A stretch of 37,754 nt of DNA from a virus. The stretch lies in IMG/VR virus record IMGVR_UViG_3300047284_000266, positions 1 through 37,754 of that record. One strand, written 5' to 3'. Positions within the stretch are counted from its first letter, which is position 1; the number at the start of each line of letters is the position of its first letter. The notes under the pieces were generated by a model that saw only the letters and a program-made list of their open reading frames with translations, did not search any database and was not told the DNA's origin. A program made the position numbers and the translations under genes. Below, piece by piece: positions 14,538 to 22,914 of this stretch.

Positions 14538-15152
14538 TCACACTTGTGCGTTATCTAGAGATCCTGCCTTCGCTCTCTGCTGAAGAGTTTTTTGCTGGTT
14601 TGCAATACTCTTCTGCATTTCAATTTTCTTTTGTTGTAATTGCTTTTGTGCAGTTTGCTTTGCTAAAGCAATTCTTTTTTGGGCATCTTGTTTTGCAGCT
14701 TGTGCTCTTTTTGCTTGATCTTGTTTCGCTGCTTGCGGATCTTCCTGGGGTGTTTGATTTTCCATTTGTTCTAATACCACATCTGTTATTCTTTTCATTG
14801 CTTTAGATCTTTTATCAGTATAAAAATTTATCACATCCGTAGCAAATACTCTTTGAATATTTATAATTTGCCCCATATCACGAAAGTATTTTCGCAAAGT
14901 ATTCTTAACCTGAGTTTCTGTTTTGGCATATATGATCATATCACCAAGATCAGACATACTTACTTTAAAAGCATAAACAGTCGTTGCTTCATATATTTTA
15001 TGCCTTTTCTTCTTTTGCCATCTTTTAACTACTTTAGATCCCCTAGGAGTACCAGGTGGTTCTACAGCAGGAGGTAAAGACGTTTCAACCCCAGTACCAA
15101 CAGAATTGGTAGGTGGGGTTCCTGCAGATATATTAGTTTCTTCGTGAATCAT
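14538..15152 (-). CDS. Hypothetical protein, 204 aa, with Gln/Lys/Ala-rich C-terminal helix
   Basis: Three parts: a Pro/Thr-rich N terminus (residues 1-40), a compact domain at about 45-130 (RHKIYEATTVYAFKVSM, DLGDMIIYAKTETQVKNTLRKYF), and a long Gln/Lys/Ala helix from about 140 (KQDAQKRIALAKQTAQKQLQ). No family recognised. ATG 15152 overlaps the stop of the 120-aa gene by 4 nt. Its co-transcription with an Ig-like protein from the late box at 16182 would fit a virion or assembly protein. Confidence 0.7.
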   Translation of the reverse strand: MIHEETNISAGTPPTNSVGTGVETSLPPAVEPPGTPRGSKVVKRWQKKKRHKIYEATTVYAFKVSMSDLGDMIIYAKTETQVKNTLRKYFRDMGQIINIQRVFATDVINFYTDKRSKAMKRITDVVLEQMENQTPQEDPQAAKQDQAKRAQAAKQDAQKRIALAKQTAQKQLQQKKIEMQKSIANQQKTLQQRAKAGSLDNAQV

Positions 15153-15511
15153 ATATCCCTCAAAATTATTTCTATTTCTATATCTTGTTCCATATCATCC
15201 ATAAAACCTGGAGGCCATCTATCTAAAAACAAAAGAAATGCCTTTATACATGACCAATATTCAGTCTCCAATTTAAACAACAACAAAGGAGTTGCTGCCT
15301 CACCAAATACATTATACAGAATTATAATGTGATTTAAAATAAGATGAGTTCTCAGTTCTCCACCTTTCAAATACCGTTTGAGTAATCTTTTCAGATATTT
15401 AAATCTTTTAAGATCCTCTTCAAAGTCTTCGTAAGTGGAGAACTGAGGGTTGTCATAGTTCTTAATAGCGAAGAGAAGATAATTATCCTCAGTTAACTCA
15501 TCAAAATTCAT
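15149..15511 (-). CDS. Conserved-looking phage protein, 120 aa
   Basis: Starts MNFDELTEDNYLLFAIKNYD and has a basic helix (DLKRFKYLKRLLKRYLKGGEL) followed by HLILNHIIILYNVFGEAAT and an acidic end. From memory this pattern recurs widely in marine T4-like phages as a protein of unknown function; I cannot name a family with confidence. Soluble and helical. It lies between the Ig-like gene and the 204-aa gene, with a 4-nt overlap downstream. Confidence 0.75.
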   Translation of the reverse strand: MNFDELTEDNYLLFAIKNYDNPQFSTYEDFEEDLKRFKYLKRLLKRYLKGGELRTHLILNHIIILYNVFGEAATPLLLFKLETEYWSCIKAFLLFLDRWPPGFMDDMEQDIEIEIILRDI

Positions 15512-15524
15512 ACCTTATAACTCA

Positions 15525-16145
15525 TCAAGTTCCGAATGTTAGAGTTGCTGCTCCGTTTGAAATAACTTCTTCAGTACCACCAGCAGAGGTGATCTTCACA
15601 CGATATGCAGTTCCATCTAGTGAGTCATCAGTTACACCAGCAACAGATAGAGTTGCAGTTGTATAATCAGTGTAGATTGAACCATCAGTGGTAGCACCGA
15701 TATTAACCCAACGAGTTGCCCCAGGAGCAAGTCTCTGCCACTGATATGCAAGAGTTCCAGGTGTACCAGTTGTTGAAGTAGTTAGTGTGAAGGTTGCATC
15801 ACCATCAACAGTAGTTGCACTTGCTGGTTGAACAGTAATTGTAACTGCTGATGCTGCATCTGCTGCGATGGTGTCATCAGTTTGAGTTTCATCTGCGTTT
15901 GCTTCAGGGTTGCTGATGAATACTAGGTGCTCAGCTTTATGGCGAGTCTTACCAGAAGCATCAGTATAAGTACGATATGACCACCAACCAGGACCAGTAA
16001 TACCACGGGAAGCATTCTCGTTCAGTGCTGCTTCGGTGTTATCTACGAAAACAATTGTTTCTGTGGCAGTATTAGGAACTGCATTACGGAGATTCTCGAT
16101 AGCAGTTTTTGCTGCGTTAGAATCTACTCTATCATAGAGGGACAT
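15525..16145 (-). CDS. Ig-like domain virion protein candidate, 206 aa
   Basis: Residues 1-90 are a compact N-terminal domain (GPGWWSYRTYTDASGKTRHK). Residues about 97-205 form one immunoglobulin-like domain: VTITVQPASATTVDGDATFT, the core Trp in YQWQRL, and ATLSVAGVTDDSLDGTAYRVK with the conserved Tyr. Such domains decorate capsids or tails of many phages and may bind host surface sugars. A late box (TATAAATA, 16182-16189) lies 37 nt upstream and GGAG precedes ATG 16145, which supports a late structural gene. Confidence 0.8.
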   Translation of the reverse strand: MSLYDRVDSNAAKTAIENLRNAVPNTATETIVFVDNTEAALNENASRGITGPGWWSYRTYTDASGKTRHKAEHLVFISNPEANADETQTDDTIAADAASAVTITVQPASATTVDGDATFTLTTSTTGTPGTLAYQWQRLAPGATRWVNIGATTDGSIYTDYTTATLSVAGVTDDSLDGTAYRVKITSAGGTEEVISNGAATLTFGT

Positions 16146-16181
16146 GTGTATTCTCCAATAAACTTTGGTTATCCTGTATAT

Positions 16182-16189
16182 TATTTATA
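16182..16189 (-). promoter_or_regulatory. T4-type late promoter (TATAAATA) before the Ig-like gene
   Basis: Exact TATAAATA on the minus strand, placed directly after the T-run of the terminator at 16190-16215, so a new late transcript begins where the upstream one ends. Confidence 0.85.
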
Positions 16190-16215
16190 AAAAGGGGGGT
16201 CTCACTTAGACCCCC
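16190..16215 (-). terminator. Rho-independent terminator nested with the 54-aa gene's stop
   Basis: Minus strand GGGGGTCT, loop AAGTG, AGACCCCC, then C and five T. The stop codon of the 54-aa gene is at 16202-16204, within the loop/arm. Confidence 0.88.
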
Positions 16216-16366
16216 TACCATACAACAGTGCTCTGATTAGATGCCTGGTAAAATCTATGATACCATTTTCTTTAAATCGTTTTGTTTTAGCGAGGTATTC
16301 CGAAAATCCTAAAAGAATTCCTAGGACAACGGTAATACCCCAGTTAAGAACTAAACAACTGATCAC
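16202..16366 (-). CDS. Small membrane protein with GTG start, 54 aa
   Basis: The GTG at 16366 overlaps the TGA of the 57-aa gene (GTGA), a coupling arrangement also used at 32007. Residues 5-21 are hydrophobic (LVLNWGITVVLGILLGF), enough for one membrane helix, followed by a basic soluble tail (KTKRFKENG, HLIRALLYGRGSK). No family recognised. Single-helix basic proteins of this size include holins and small photosystem or membrane regulators; nothing here decides. The stop lies in the terminator hairpin. Confidence 0.6.
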   Translation of the reverse strand: MISCLVLNWGITVVLGILLGFSEYLAKTKRFKENGIIDFTRHLIRALLYGRGSK

Positions 16367-16536
16367 TGACAGTTCTTAAGAAGTGCAGTGCGAACAGTGC
16401 CAGCAATTAGATCGTCGATGTCGTTATCAGTAGTTTTTGCATAACGCTCAACTAGTTCAACAACGAGTCTCTTAGTGTGGCATGAACCGATAAGAGCAAA
16501 TAGAATTGGTTTAATAACCTCTACGATAGCACCCAT
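16363..16536 (-). CDS. Small protein, 57 aa, probably membrane-associated
   Basis: ATG 16536 behind AAAGGAG. The N-terminal 18 residues (GAIVEVIKPILFALIGSC) are hydrophobic and could form a short membrane or amphipathic helix; the rest is helical and charged (RLVVELVERYAKTTDNDIDDL). No family recognised. It lies in the late region with an ACTAAATA box 46 nt upstream, paired with the 54-aa membrane protein. A two-component lysis or membrane function is a guess. Confidence 0.65.
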   Translation of the reverse strand: MGAIVEVIKPILFALIGSCHTKRLVVELVERYAKTTDNDIDDLIAGTVRTALLKNCQ

Positions 16537-16581
16537 GATTAATCTCCTTTACTAATTTTTAATGTTAAGGGTTTCCCCATT

Positions 16582-16589
16582 TATTTAGT
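16582..16589 (-). promoter_or_regulatory. ACTAAATA box before the 57-aa gene
   Basis: Identical octamer to 6595, 7593, 7986 and 19977. It overlaps the stop codon of the 393-aa gene and lies 46 nt before ATG 16536. Confidence 0.45.
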
Positions 16590-17766
16590 CAAAACGAGAT
16601 GTGTGTTTTGACATTGCTTCGGCTTCTCTCTTCTCCTTAGAAGTATGCCCATGCTTGACAACTCTATCAACTTGACGATTAACTCTTCTATTGTGAGTTT
16701 GTAGTGGGGTTTCTTTTTCACCTTTTACTTTAGGTGCTTGACGAGAACCAGGATGAGCAGCAGCATGAGACTTATACTCTGGAGACTTAGAGCGATCTAC
16801 TGTACGACCAGATGATTTCTCATATTTGTCGATTGCAGTATCCCTCTTTGCTTTTGCTGCTAGAGATGCTTTTGCTTTTGCAGCACGTTGCTCACGACCA
16901 GCATCACCACGATCCACACCTTCTTTATCCATTCTACGTGCTTCCATGAAGTCTGAGAATGAAAGTGATTCATTTGCTTTTTTCATCTTAGGAGCACTTG
17001 CAGGATGAGTGTCTCTGTAGAAAGTTGATGATCTATTTGCTTTTGCTTTCTCTTGATCTGCTCTCTTTGTTTTATTATAAATGTGAGCCATCTTACTCAT
17101 CTGAGTAGTTGCTTTCCTTTCGGCTTCAGTTGTATTTGGAACTGGTGAATTATCAGTTTTAGCATAGACAGATCTGCTTAGTTTGTCTTTGATTTTAGCA
17201 GCAACTTTCTTGTATGGGAAAGTTTGCTTACCTTCCTCGATTTCAAACTCTTCCTTTACCTTCTCCATCTCTTTGCGTTTTGCAGCAGTCTTAGCAAGTA
17301 GTCTTGCCTTTGCAGCATCACGTTCAGACTGAGGAATATCAATATTGGTTAGAGCACCAACTCTTTCAGCTGGTTTACCAGGAACAGCAGATTCTAATAC
17401 TTCACCTTCTAGTTCATAAGAATTAGAAAGACCAACTTTCTTTAGAACTTTTCCAACTAAACTAGACTTTTTCTTTGGGGAAGAATAACTACCCTGTCTT
17501 TTTGCATAATCCATATATGACTCTCCTGGTTTTAGTTTTTTAGTAGATACGACTTTTGCTACTGGTTTTTTGCCATCCTCTCTTGCTCTGAGTTTAGCAC
17601 CACGATTAGACATTTTACGATCCTCATCTGGATCTGGATGCCAGTAATCACCTTCCTTTAACTCTTCACTATCGGGATTAATTTTTACTGTCGATTTACC
17701 AACAGAAATTTGCTTTCCCTTTTTAACCTTATCTTCCTCAGAAATAAATGAATTGAAAGATTCCAT
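16585..17766 (-). CDS. Lys-rich disordered protein with capsid-targeting-like N terminus, 393 aa
   Basis: Very basic and low-complexity throughout (repeated KAKASLAAKAKR, KKVAAKIKDKL segments), with little predicted globular structure. It begins MESFNSFISEE. T4 internal head proteins begin MKTYQEFIAEA and are cut by the prohead protease after (L/I)xE; here ISE fits that rule. A second similar motif, FSDFMEARR, lies near residue 270. A DNA-binding protein packed in the head is plausible (inference). ATG 17766 follows GAGGAGAGG, 11 nt after the 721-aa gene. Confidence 0.75.
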   Translation of the reverse strand: MESFNSFISEEDKVKKGKQISVGKSTVKINPDSEELKEGDYWHPDPDEDRKMSNRGAKLRAREDGKKPVAKVVSTKKLKPGESYMDYAKRQGSYSSPKKKSSLVGKVLKKVGLSNSYELEGEVLESAVPGKPAERVGALTNIDIPQSERDAAKARLLAKTAAKRKEMEKVKEEFEIEEGKQTFPYKKVAAKIKDKLSRSVYAKTDNSPVPNTTEAERKATTQMSKMAHIYNKTKRADQEKAKANRSSTFYRDTHPASAPKMKKANESLSFSDFMEARRMDKEGVDRGDAGREQRAAKAKASLAAKAKRDTAIDKYEKSSGRTVDRSKSPEYKSHAAAHPGSRQAPKVKGEKETPLQTHNRRVNRQVDRVVKHGHTSKEKREAEAMSKHTSRFD

Positions 17767-17777
17767 TCGTCCTCTCC

Positions 17778-19943
17778 TCAGCGAACGTTAGCGGCATACC
17801 ACTTCTCGAAATCTTCTCTACGCTTATCACCTCTAGGTGGCATAGGAGTTTTCTCTCCACGAACAGGAGCATACTTTTTCTTTTGTCCTGCTTCATACTT
17901 CTCAGGATTATTACGAGCCTCTTGTGCTTCATTTACTTCTTCCCAAGAGTAATTACGAACTTCAAGACCACCCTCCTCTAGAGAATTACCAATCATTTCA
18001 TATCCCATGTTGAGTTCCTTCTTCTCTTTAGGAGTTAAAGCACCTCTTTGTGCTCCTCTTGCTGCTTGCTTTGCCTTTACCTTAGGATCATCGGACTTGT
18101 GTTGTCCAACATGTAGTCCAGGATTCGATGAAGCAGTCTTACGGTAATCACCTCTTTGTGCTCTTGCATAATTTTGTCTTTGCTTTGCTTTATTAGCATC
18201 ACCGAATGTTGACTTCTTCTCAAGTGCAGTTGCTCTATCTGCTGCTTCACCACCGCCAGCACGTTGACGTAGTTTGGTTTCATCATAACCACGCTTTGCC
18301 ATGGCAGTTGCTTCAGAAACTACATCATAAAGTTCTTCAATCTCTTCCTCTGAAAGATCTTCCATGAGTTCGAAGAACTGATCTTCGTTCTCGATTACAC
18401 CCTCAGCATGAAGCCAGTCTGCAACCATCTCCACATCAGCAAGGAATTGAGTTTCTTCATCGAGTTGCTCAACTTCATCGTTGATTACTGCACCATTTTC
18501 TTCGAAGATAACTTCATAACCATCTTCCAAAGCACCGATAACTTCACGAACTTGATCCATATCATAACCTTCTTGGATCATATCCATTACTAGTTCTTCA
18601 TACTCTTCCTTAGGAACACAGTTAGGAACTTCACGACCACCCTTCTTCTTCATGCCAACCATTTCATATCCTTTCCAGCAAGGATCCTTACCACCACCTT
18701 GTAGTTTTCCTGCTTCATCTAGAAGATCACCTTCAGGTTCGTATCCTGCTGCTTGCATTGCTTTTTTGCGAATAGTTGCAAAATACACACTCTTACCCTT
18801 TTCTGCACCATACTGCTGTTGCATTGATGCCTTCATACCAGAAGGATCATACTTATCCTTAAGTTGTGCTTCCTTCTCTTTTTCTGCGGGAGTCATTTTC
18901 GCTTCATTGCGAATCTGATTAAGAAGATTATCTAGATTGCTCTTAGACTTTTTCTTGGCAGTTGCTTGCTTAGGAGCTGGTGTGGATGAGGGTTTTGCTG
19001 CTGGTTTTGCTTCTGGTTTCTTAGCAGCAGGTTTTGCTGCTGGAGCAGGAGCAGACTTACCTCTACCTTCATCGTATCCTGCCTTAGCAGTCTTTACAAC
19101 CTTACCAACTGCCTTACCTGCACCATGAATTGCTTTCTTAAGACCAGACTTAAGACCAGATGCAATTCTACCTAGAAGACCAGGACGCTTAGTTCCAGTT
19201 GCAGAAGAACCACCAGAAGAACTGCCTGAAGATCCTGAACCAGTTCTAGGTGAATCCGACTTAGAATCATTGCTGTCGGACTTAGTTGCGCTAGGAGCAT
19301 CCTTTGCAGCCGCAGATGCTTTCTTATAACCAGCAACTGCAGAACCAGCAACTTCGCCAGCACCATGAGCAACTTTCTTAGCAACTTCTTTTGCACCTGA
19401 AGCAACTTTCTTTACAGCATCCTTAACTTTTGCAAGTCTGCTGGATCTGCTTACTTCCGAACCAGAATCATGACCAACAGTTACCTTTGCCTCTTCGAGG
19501 TATGAGAGTTCAGACTCAACATGCTCGATTAGAAGAGTTTCTAGTTCTTCAATTTCAAAACCTTCTTCTAGAGTCTCGTAGAAAAACTCTTCAACAACTT
19601 CTTCAATAAGAGTATCAGAAAGGAAAAGAACTTCTTCATCAGTTAGTTCATCAAGAACAGATGAGAAATCTACAGACTCTTTTTTGGTCTCACACTCGCA
19701 AGGCTCTTTGCCACACTTAGAACACTTACCAGTTGCCTTTTTGATTGCGCGATCCTTTACACCAGCATACTCATCAGTTTCGTCTTCTACAGTTCCATCC
19801 CCATCAAAGTCCTTCGACTTCTTTCCCGACTTTTTGGTGTACTTATGCTCTTGATCTTCACCAGCACCTTTCATTTCATCAAGATAACCAATATCTCCTA
19901 GGATATTTTCAATCCCATCGAGTTTTAAGTTGTTAGTAAACAT
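17778..19943 (-). CDS. Large modular low-complexity virion-type protein, 721 aa
   Basis: Residues 45-58 fit an EF-hand-like calcium loop (DFDGDGTVEDETDE). Residues 74-84 hold a Cys knuckle (CSKCGKEPCEC). Residues 90-150 are an acidic helical region; 165-330 are Lys/Ala helical repeats like LEA or histone-H1 tails (VKDAVKKVASGAKEVAKKV), then Pro/Ala/Lys linkers. At about 420-450 lies KDPCWKGYEMVGMKKKGG, echoed near 660 by GYEMIG. Another acidic region and a basic tail follow. YLEEA after residue 145 is a possible prohead-protease site. No enzyme domain seen. Probably a late head or tail protein by context. Confidence 0.75.
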   Translation of the reverse strand: MFTNNLKLDGIENILGDIGYLDEMKGAGEDQEHKYTKKSGKKSKDFDGDGTVEDETDEYAGVKDRAIKKATGKCSKCGKEPCECETKKESVDFSSVLDELTDEEVLFLSDTLIEEVVEEFFYETLEEGFEIEELETLLIEHVESELSYLEEAKVTVGHDSGSEVSRSSRLAKVKDAVKKVASGAKEVAKKVAHGAGEVAGSAVAGYKKASAAAKDAPSATKSDSNDSKSDSPRTGSGSSGSSSGGSSATGTKRPGLLGRIASGLKSGLKKAIHGAGKAVGKVVKTAKAGYDEGRGKSAPAPAAKPAAKKPEAKPAAKPSSTPAPKQATAKKKSKSNLDNLLNQIRNEAKMTPAEKEKEAQLKDKYDPSGMKASMQQQYGAEKGKSVYFATIRKKAMQAAGYEPEGDLLDEAGKLQGGGKDPCWKGYEMVGMKKKGGREVPNCVPKEEYEELVMDMIQEGYDMDQVREVIGALEDGYEVIFEENGAVINDEVEQLDEETQFLADVEMVADWLHAEGVIENEDQFFELMEDLSEEEIEELYDVVSEATAMAKRGYDETKLRQRAGGGEAADRATALEKKSTFGDANKAKQRQNYARAQRGDYRKTASSNPGLHVGQHKSDDPKVKAKQAARGAQRGALTPKEKKELNMGYEMIGNSLEEGGLEVRNYSWEEVNEAQEARNNPEKYEAGQKKKYAPVRGEKTPMPPRGDKRREDFEKWYAANVR

Positions 19944-19975
19944 TTTAATTTCTTGCGAGTTTTCCTTTTCTTCTA

Positions 19976-21103
19976 TTATTTAGTGGTTTTTACTTTTTTC
20001 ATCCACCCACCAAATGTGACTTTTGGTTGTCCTGGAGTAAGTTGTTGAACATAATCACGATACTTATCGGTTCCAATCTCTAACTGAGTCGCTGGATCTG
20101 CACCTTCGCTGAGTTGTGTCAACCAACCACGATGAGTATTATCGTATTCATCAGCATAGATTACATAGTTAGGACCACGATGAATTACTTCACCAAGGAT
20201 ACCAGTATCTAAATTCTGAACGATTGCTCCCTCTTGGAAGATTTCATTATTGTAATATGCTTCTCTTAGAAATTCGTAATCTAACTCTGGTGCATACTGC
20301 CACATCTCTGCTTTAGTAGTTGTATGCATCGCATCCTGTAAAGTCTTGAAAAGTTCTTCTTTTTGCGAATCCTTTAATGTATTTGGAACTCCTTTCTTAA
20401 ATGATTCAAAGTCGTCATCCATAGCTGCCTTACGCATCTTAGAAGCAGACATTCCGCTAACGTCTTCGGCATCAGCATCTCTATCACCTGCCGAGATAAC
20501 TTGAATATTATTAAAGTTGTATAGAGAACCATTATATTTCTGAGCAAGATTTTGAAACTCGGAAACTCTATCAGAACCAACGACAATAGTAACTTCAGTG
20601 TATCCTTCTGATGCTACGTTTTTTAAAACATCAAAGATACTTCTCATGTTCTCATCACCGACAATAGCATCCGCATAATCAGGAAACATCTTCTTCATCC
20701 ATTCAATCTTAGTATTTGGATCAAGAGGATTCTTAGCAGGATCTTGAGAACGTGAAGGATAAATTCTAAAGTCTCCCTTTGCAGAATTAGCAACCTGTTG
20801 AATTAGTTTTTCATGACCAATTGTAGGGGGATTGAATCTACCAAAGGTTAGGGTAATATCCATTCCCTGATCTGCTGCCTTAGAAGCATCTTGCTCTGGA
20901 GCCGCAGGATGATCTGTAGGAAGTCCAGCATCTTTAGGTGAAACTTTTACTAGTTTCATTCCACCTTCAGATCTATATTCTACCTTTTTAGTTCTTGGAT
21001 TAGCATACTTTCCATAACCAACATGGACAAGTCCGAGTTTCTCTGCTTCTGCTGCAGCACCACTCTTTTTGCCTTCACTTAAAAAATCCTTATAACTTTT
21101 CAT
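19976..21103 (-). CDS. Nucleotidyltransferase with capsid-targeting-like leader, 375 aa
   Basis: Residues 81-240 are a HIGH-type nucleotidyltransferase: FGRFNPPTIGHEKL (TIGH at 94-97), GSDR at 176-179 and SGMSASKMRKAA at 216-227 in place of ISGTxxR. Relatives transfer AMP or CMP, for example nicotinamide-mononucleotide adenylyltransferase. Residues 1-11, MKSYKDFLSEG, match the T4 internal-protein leader (MKTYQEFIAEA) with an LSE cleavage site. The C-terminal 75 residues contain a small beta-barrel-like part (GILGEVIHRGPNYVIYADEY). Possibly packaged and injected. It is followed on the transcript by the two low-complexity proteins. Confidence 0.85.
   Translation of the reverse strand: MKSYKDFLSEGKKSGAAAEAEKLGLVHVGYGKYANPRTKKVEYRSEGGMKLVKVSPKDAGLPTDHPAAPEQDASKAADQGMDITLTFGRFNPPTIGHEKLIQQVANSAKGDFRIYPSRSQDPAKNPLDPNTKIEWMKKMFPDYADAIVGDENMRSIFDVLKNVASEGYTEVTIVVGSDRVSEFQNLAQKYNGSLYNFNNIQVISAGDRDADAEDVSGMSASKMRKAAMDDDFESFKKGVPNTLKDSQKEELFKTLQDAMHTTTKAEMWQYAPELDYEFLREAYYNNEIFQEGAIVQNLDTGILGEVIHRGPNYVIYADEYDNTHRGWLTQLSEGADPATQLEIGTDKYRDYVQQLTPGQPKVTFGGWMKKVKTTK
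19977..19984 (-). promoter_or_regulatory. ACTAAATA box before the 721-aa gene
   Basis: Octamer ACTAAATA 34 nt before ATG 19943, overlapping the last codons of the nucleotidyltransferase gene. Same octamer as four other sites in the window. Confidence 0.45.
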
Positions 21104-21129
21104 TTACCCTAGGTAATTTCCTACTTTAA

Positions 21130-21137
21130 TATTTATG
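21130..21137 (-). promoter_or_regulatory. Late-promoter-like CATAAATA before the nucleotidyltransferase
   Basis: Seven of eight match to TATAAATA, 27 nt before ATG 21103, across the stop codon of the 593-aa gene. Position relative to the next start agrees with other late boxes here. Confidence 0.55.
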
Positions 21138-22914
21138 CAGATGCTGCCCGCTGAAGAATTGCATGGATTCCCTTATCTTGAAGTTTTCTCTTTGCAGCAG
21201 CTAAGAATCCTTGGAATCTTCTGGTTATGAAAACTTGGAATTGTGGAGAAGATGTCATTGCTCCTTTATATCTAACTTCCAAATCGCAGATTGGCATCTT
21301 ATCAATCCATAAAGTATAAAATAATTTTGCAGCTCCAGCATTAGTTTCAAATGCTTGTTTCTTTCCCGCAGTAGTTCTAACTTCAAATTTAGGTTCTCCA
21401 GTTCTTCCTCTATTCTTCAAAACTTCCATGGGTCCGCCTTGAAACATGGTAGTAAAAACTTCCTTTAAAAATACAGAGTTTTTTTCGTTGCATTTATTTA
21501 CAACTAATTTCCCCTGCTTATCCAATCCTCCTGCGCCAGTAATTAAACTGAAATGGAAATGTTGCTGGCCAACATAACTATCAATATTAATTCTAAATGT
21601 AAGATCTAAAAACTGTTTGAAGTTTTCTTTATCTGCGAACACTTCTTTGAATACTTCGTCGATCTTTTCAAACCAAGTATTTTTAGGGTATTTTTTACCT
21701 CCATGCTCTTTTCCAGTCAAAGCAGCATTCTTCTCATTATCTGTTAACGCTTCATCCAATCTCTTCAACCAGGTTTTACGGTTGCTCTTCAGTTGTGAAA
21801 TAGACTCGTATGGTCTATTTCCAAATTTTACTTTATACACTTCAGCAAAGAAATTTAATTCTGCATTTTCAAGTTCTCCTTTCTTACTTGGAGCTTTCAT
21901 CACAAGATAACCACTAGTACTTTTACTTTCTCCAACTACAGGTTTATTCAATAATGTTGGATCTGGTTCTCTAATACCAATACCCTTCTTCTTAAGTGAT
22001 AATCCCCAAAAATGAGTTTGCTTACCCAAAGAAAATTTAACAATTAAATCGGATGAATTATAAGCTTTAATGATGGCATCCATCGTCTTATCTTTTCCTT
22101 TCAGGTGAGCAATGTCTCTAACCCACGACTTTCCAGTTTGATAAACTTTTTCTATATTTCCACCATTGTTTTTAATTATTGATACAACATAATTTGATAC
22201 TGATAGTGCTTTCGCTAAGTTGACAATATCACCCTTAATTGCTTCTCGTTCTTTCGCAACAATCCCATCTACCGCAGGTGCATTATCATAAACTTCTTGA
22301 AGTAGATTTTCAATAGCTTCATTTCTATCGGATGGTTTTTTATTATTGATGTTTGGGACATTTACTATCTTTTCCATTGCAATCAAAGAACCCGTCATCA
22401 ATTCATGAGGATCTGAAGTATCGTTCTTTAATCCTTTAGAAAATATAGTAAATGCATAATCAGGATTTGCTGCATATTTTGCCTCATTAGTTTTCTTATC
22501 TAATGTATACCTTTTAATTAATAGGCGTATAGTTTTCGATCCCTGCGAAAACCCTTTATCAACAGTAATTTCGAAATCTTCTGGAACATCTCCATGGAGA
22601 TCCAAATCTGCAAGAGCTTCAATATACAACTTACGTATTTCTTCTTTTTTATTCTCTAAAGCAGAATTTATTTTATCTATGATTACATTTCGTTTGGACT
22701 TAACAGCAACTGTCAATCTAGTGCCAAAAGCAGTTTTTGCTCCGAAAAGAGTTTTTAAATTTCCAACATCACTTGCATCGATAACTTCAGTAAATTCTGC
22801 GTCTCCTCCACTTTGGTTATGGGATATAATGATAGAAGGAACATCCAAGATTTCCATAATAACTTTTTTAGAAATCTCTTCATACTTTGCCTGTAATGGT
22901 CCTGGAATAGCCAT
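21133..22914 (-). CDS. Unknown large protein, 593 aa, in the late region
   Basis: A well-folded-looking soluble protein with mixed alpha/beta composition. Segments that stand out are VPSIIISHNQSGGDAEF (40), FEITVDKGFSQGSKTIRLLIKRY (about 115-137), LIVKFSLGKQTHFWGLSLKKKG (about 295) and QQHFHFSLITGAGGLD (about 450). The C terminus is basic and ends ILQRAASA. I do not recognise a family. The start ATG 22914 uses a GAGGGG ribosome binding site that is the 3' arm of a terminator hairpin (22923-22953). Context, before the nucleotidyltransferase and low-complexity proteins, suggests a virion or injected protein, not proven. Confidence 0.8.
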   Translation of the reverse strand: MAIPGPLQAKYEEISKKVIMEILDVPSIIISHNQSGGDAEFTEVIDASDVGNLKTLFGAKTAFGTRLTVAVKSKRNVIIDKINSALENKKEEIRKLYIEALADLDLHGDVPEDFEITVDKGFSQGSKTIRLLIKRYTLDKKTNEAKYAANPDYAFTIFSKGLKNDTSDPHELMTGSLIAMEKIVNVPNINNKKPSDRNEAIENLLQEVYDNAPAVDGIVAKEREAIKGDIVNLAKALSVSNYVVSIIKNNGGNIEKVYQTGKSWVRDIAHLKGKDKTMDAIIKAYNSSDLIVKFSLGKQTHFWGLSLKKKGIGIREPDPTLLNKPVVGESKSTSGYLVMKAPSKKGELENAELNFFAEVYKVKFGNRPYESISQLKSNRKTWLKRLDEALTDNEKNAALTGKEHGGKKYPKNTWFEKIDEVFKEVFADKENFKQFLDLTFRINIDSYVGQQHFHFSLITGAGGLDKQGKLVVNKCNEKNSVFLKEVFTTMFQGGPMEVLKNRGRTGEPKFEVRTTAGKKQAFETNAGAAKLFYTLWIDKMPICDLEVRYKGAMTSSPQFQVFITRRFQGFLAAAKRKLQDKGIHAILQRAASA

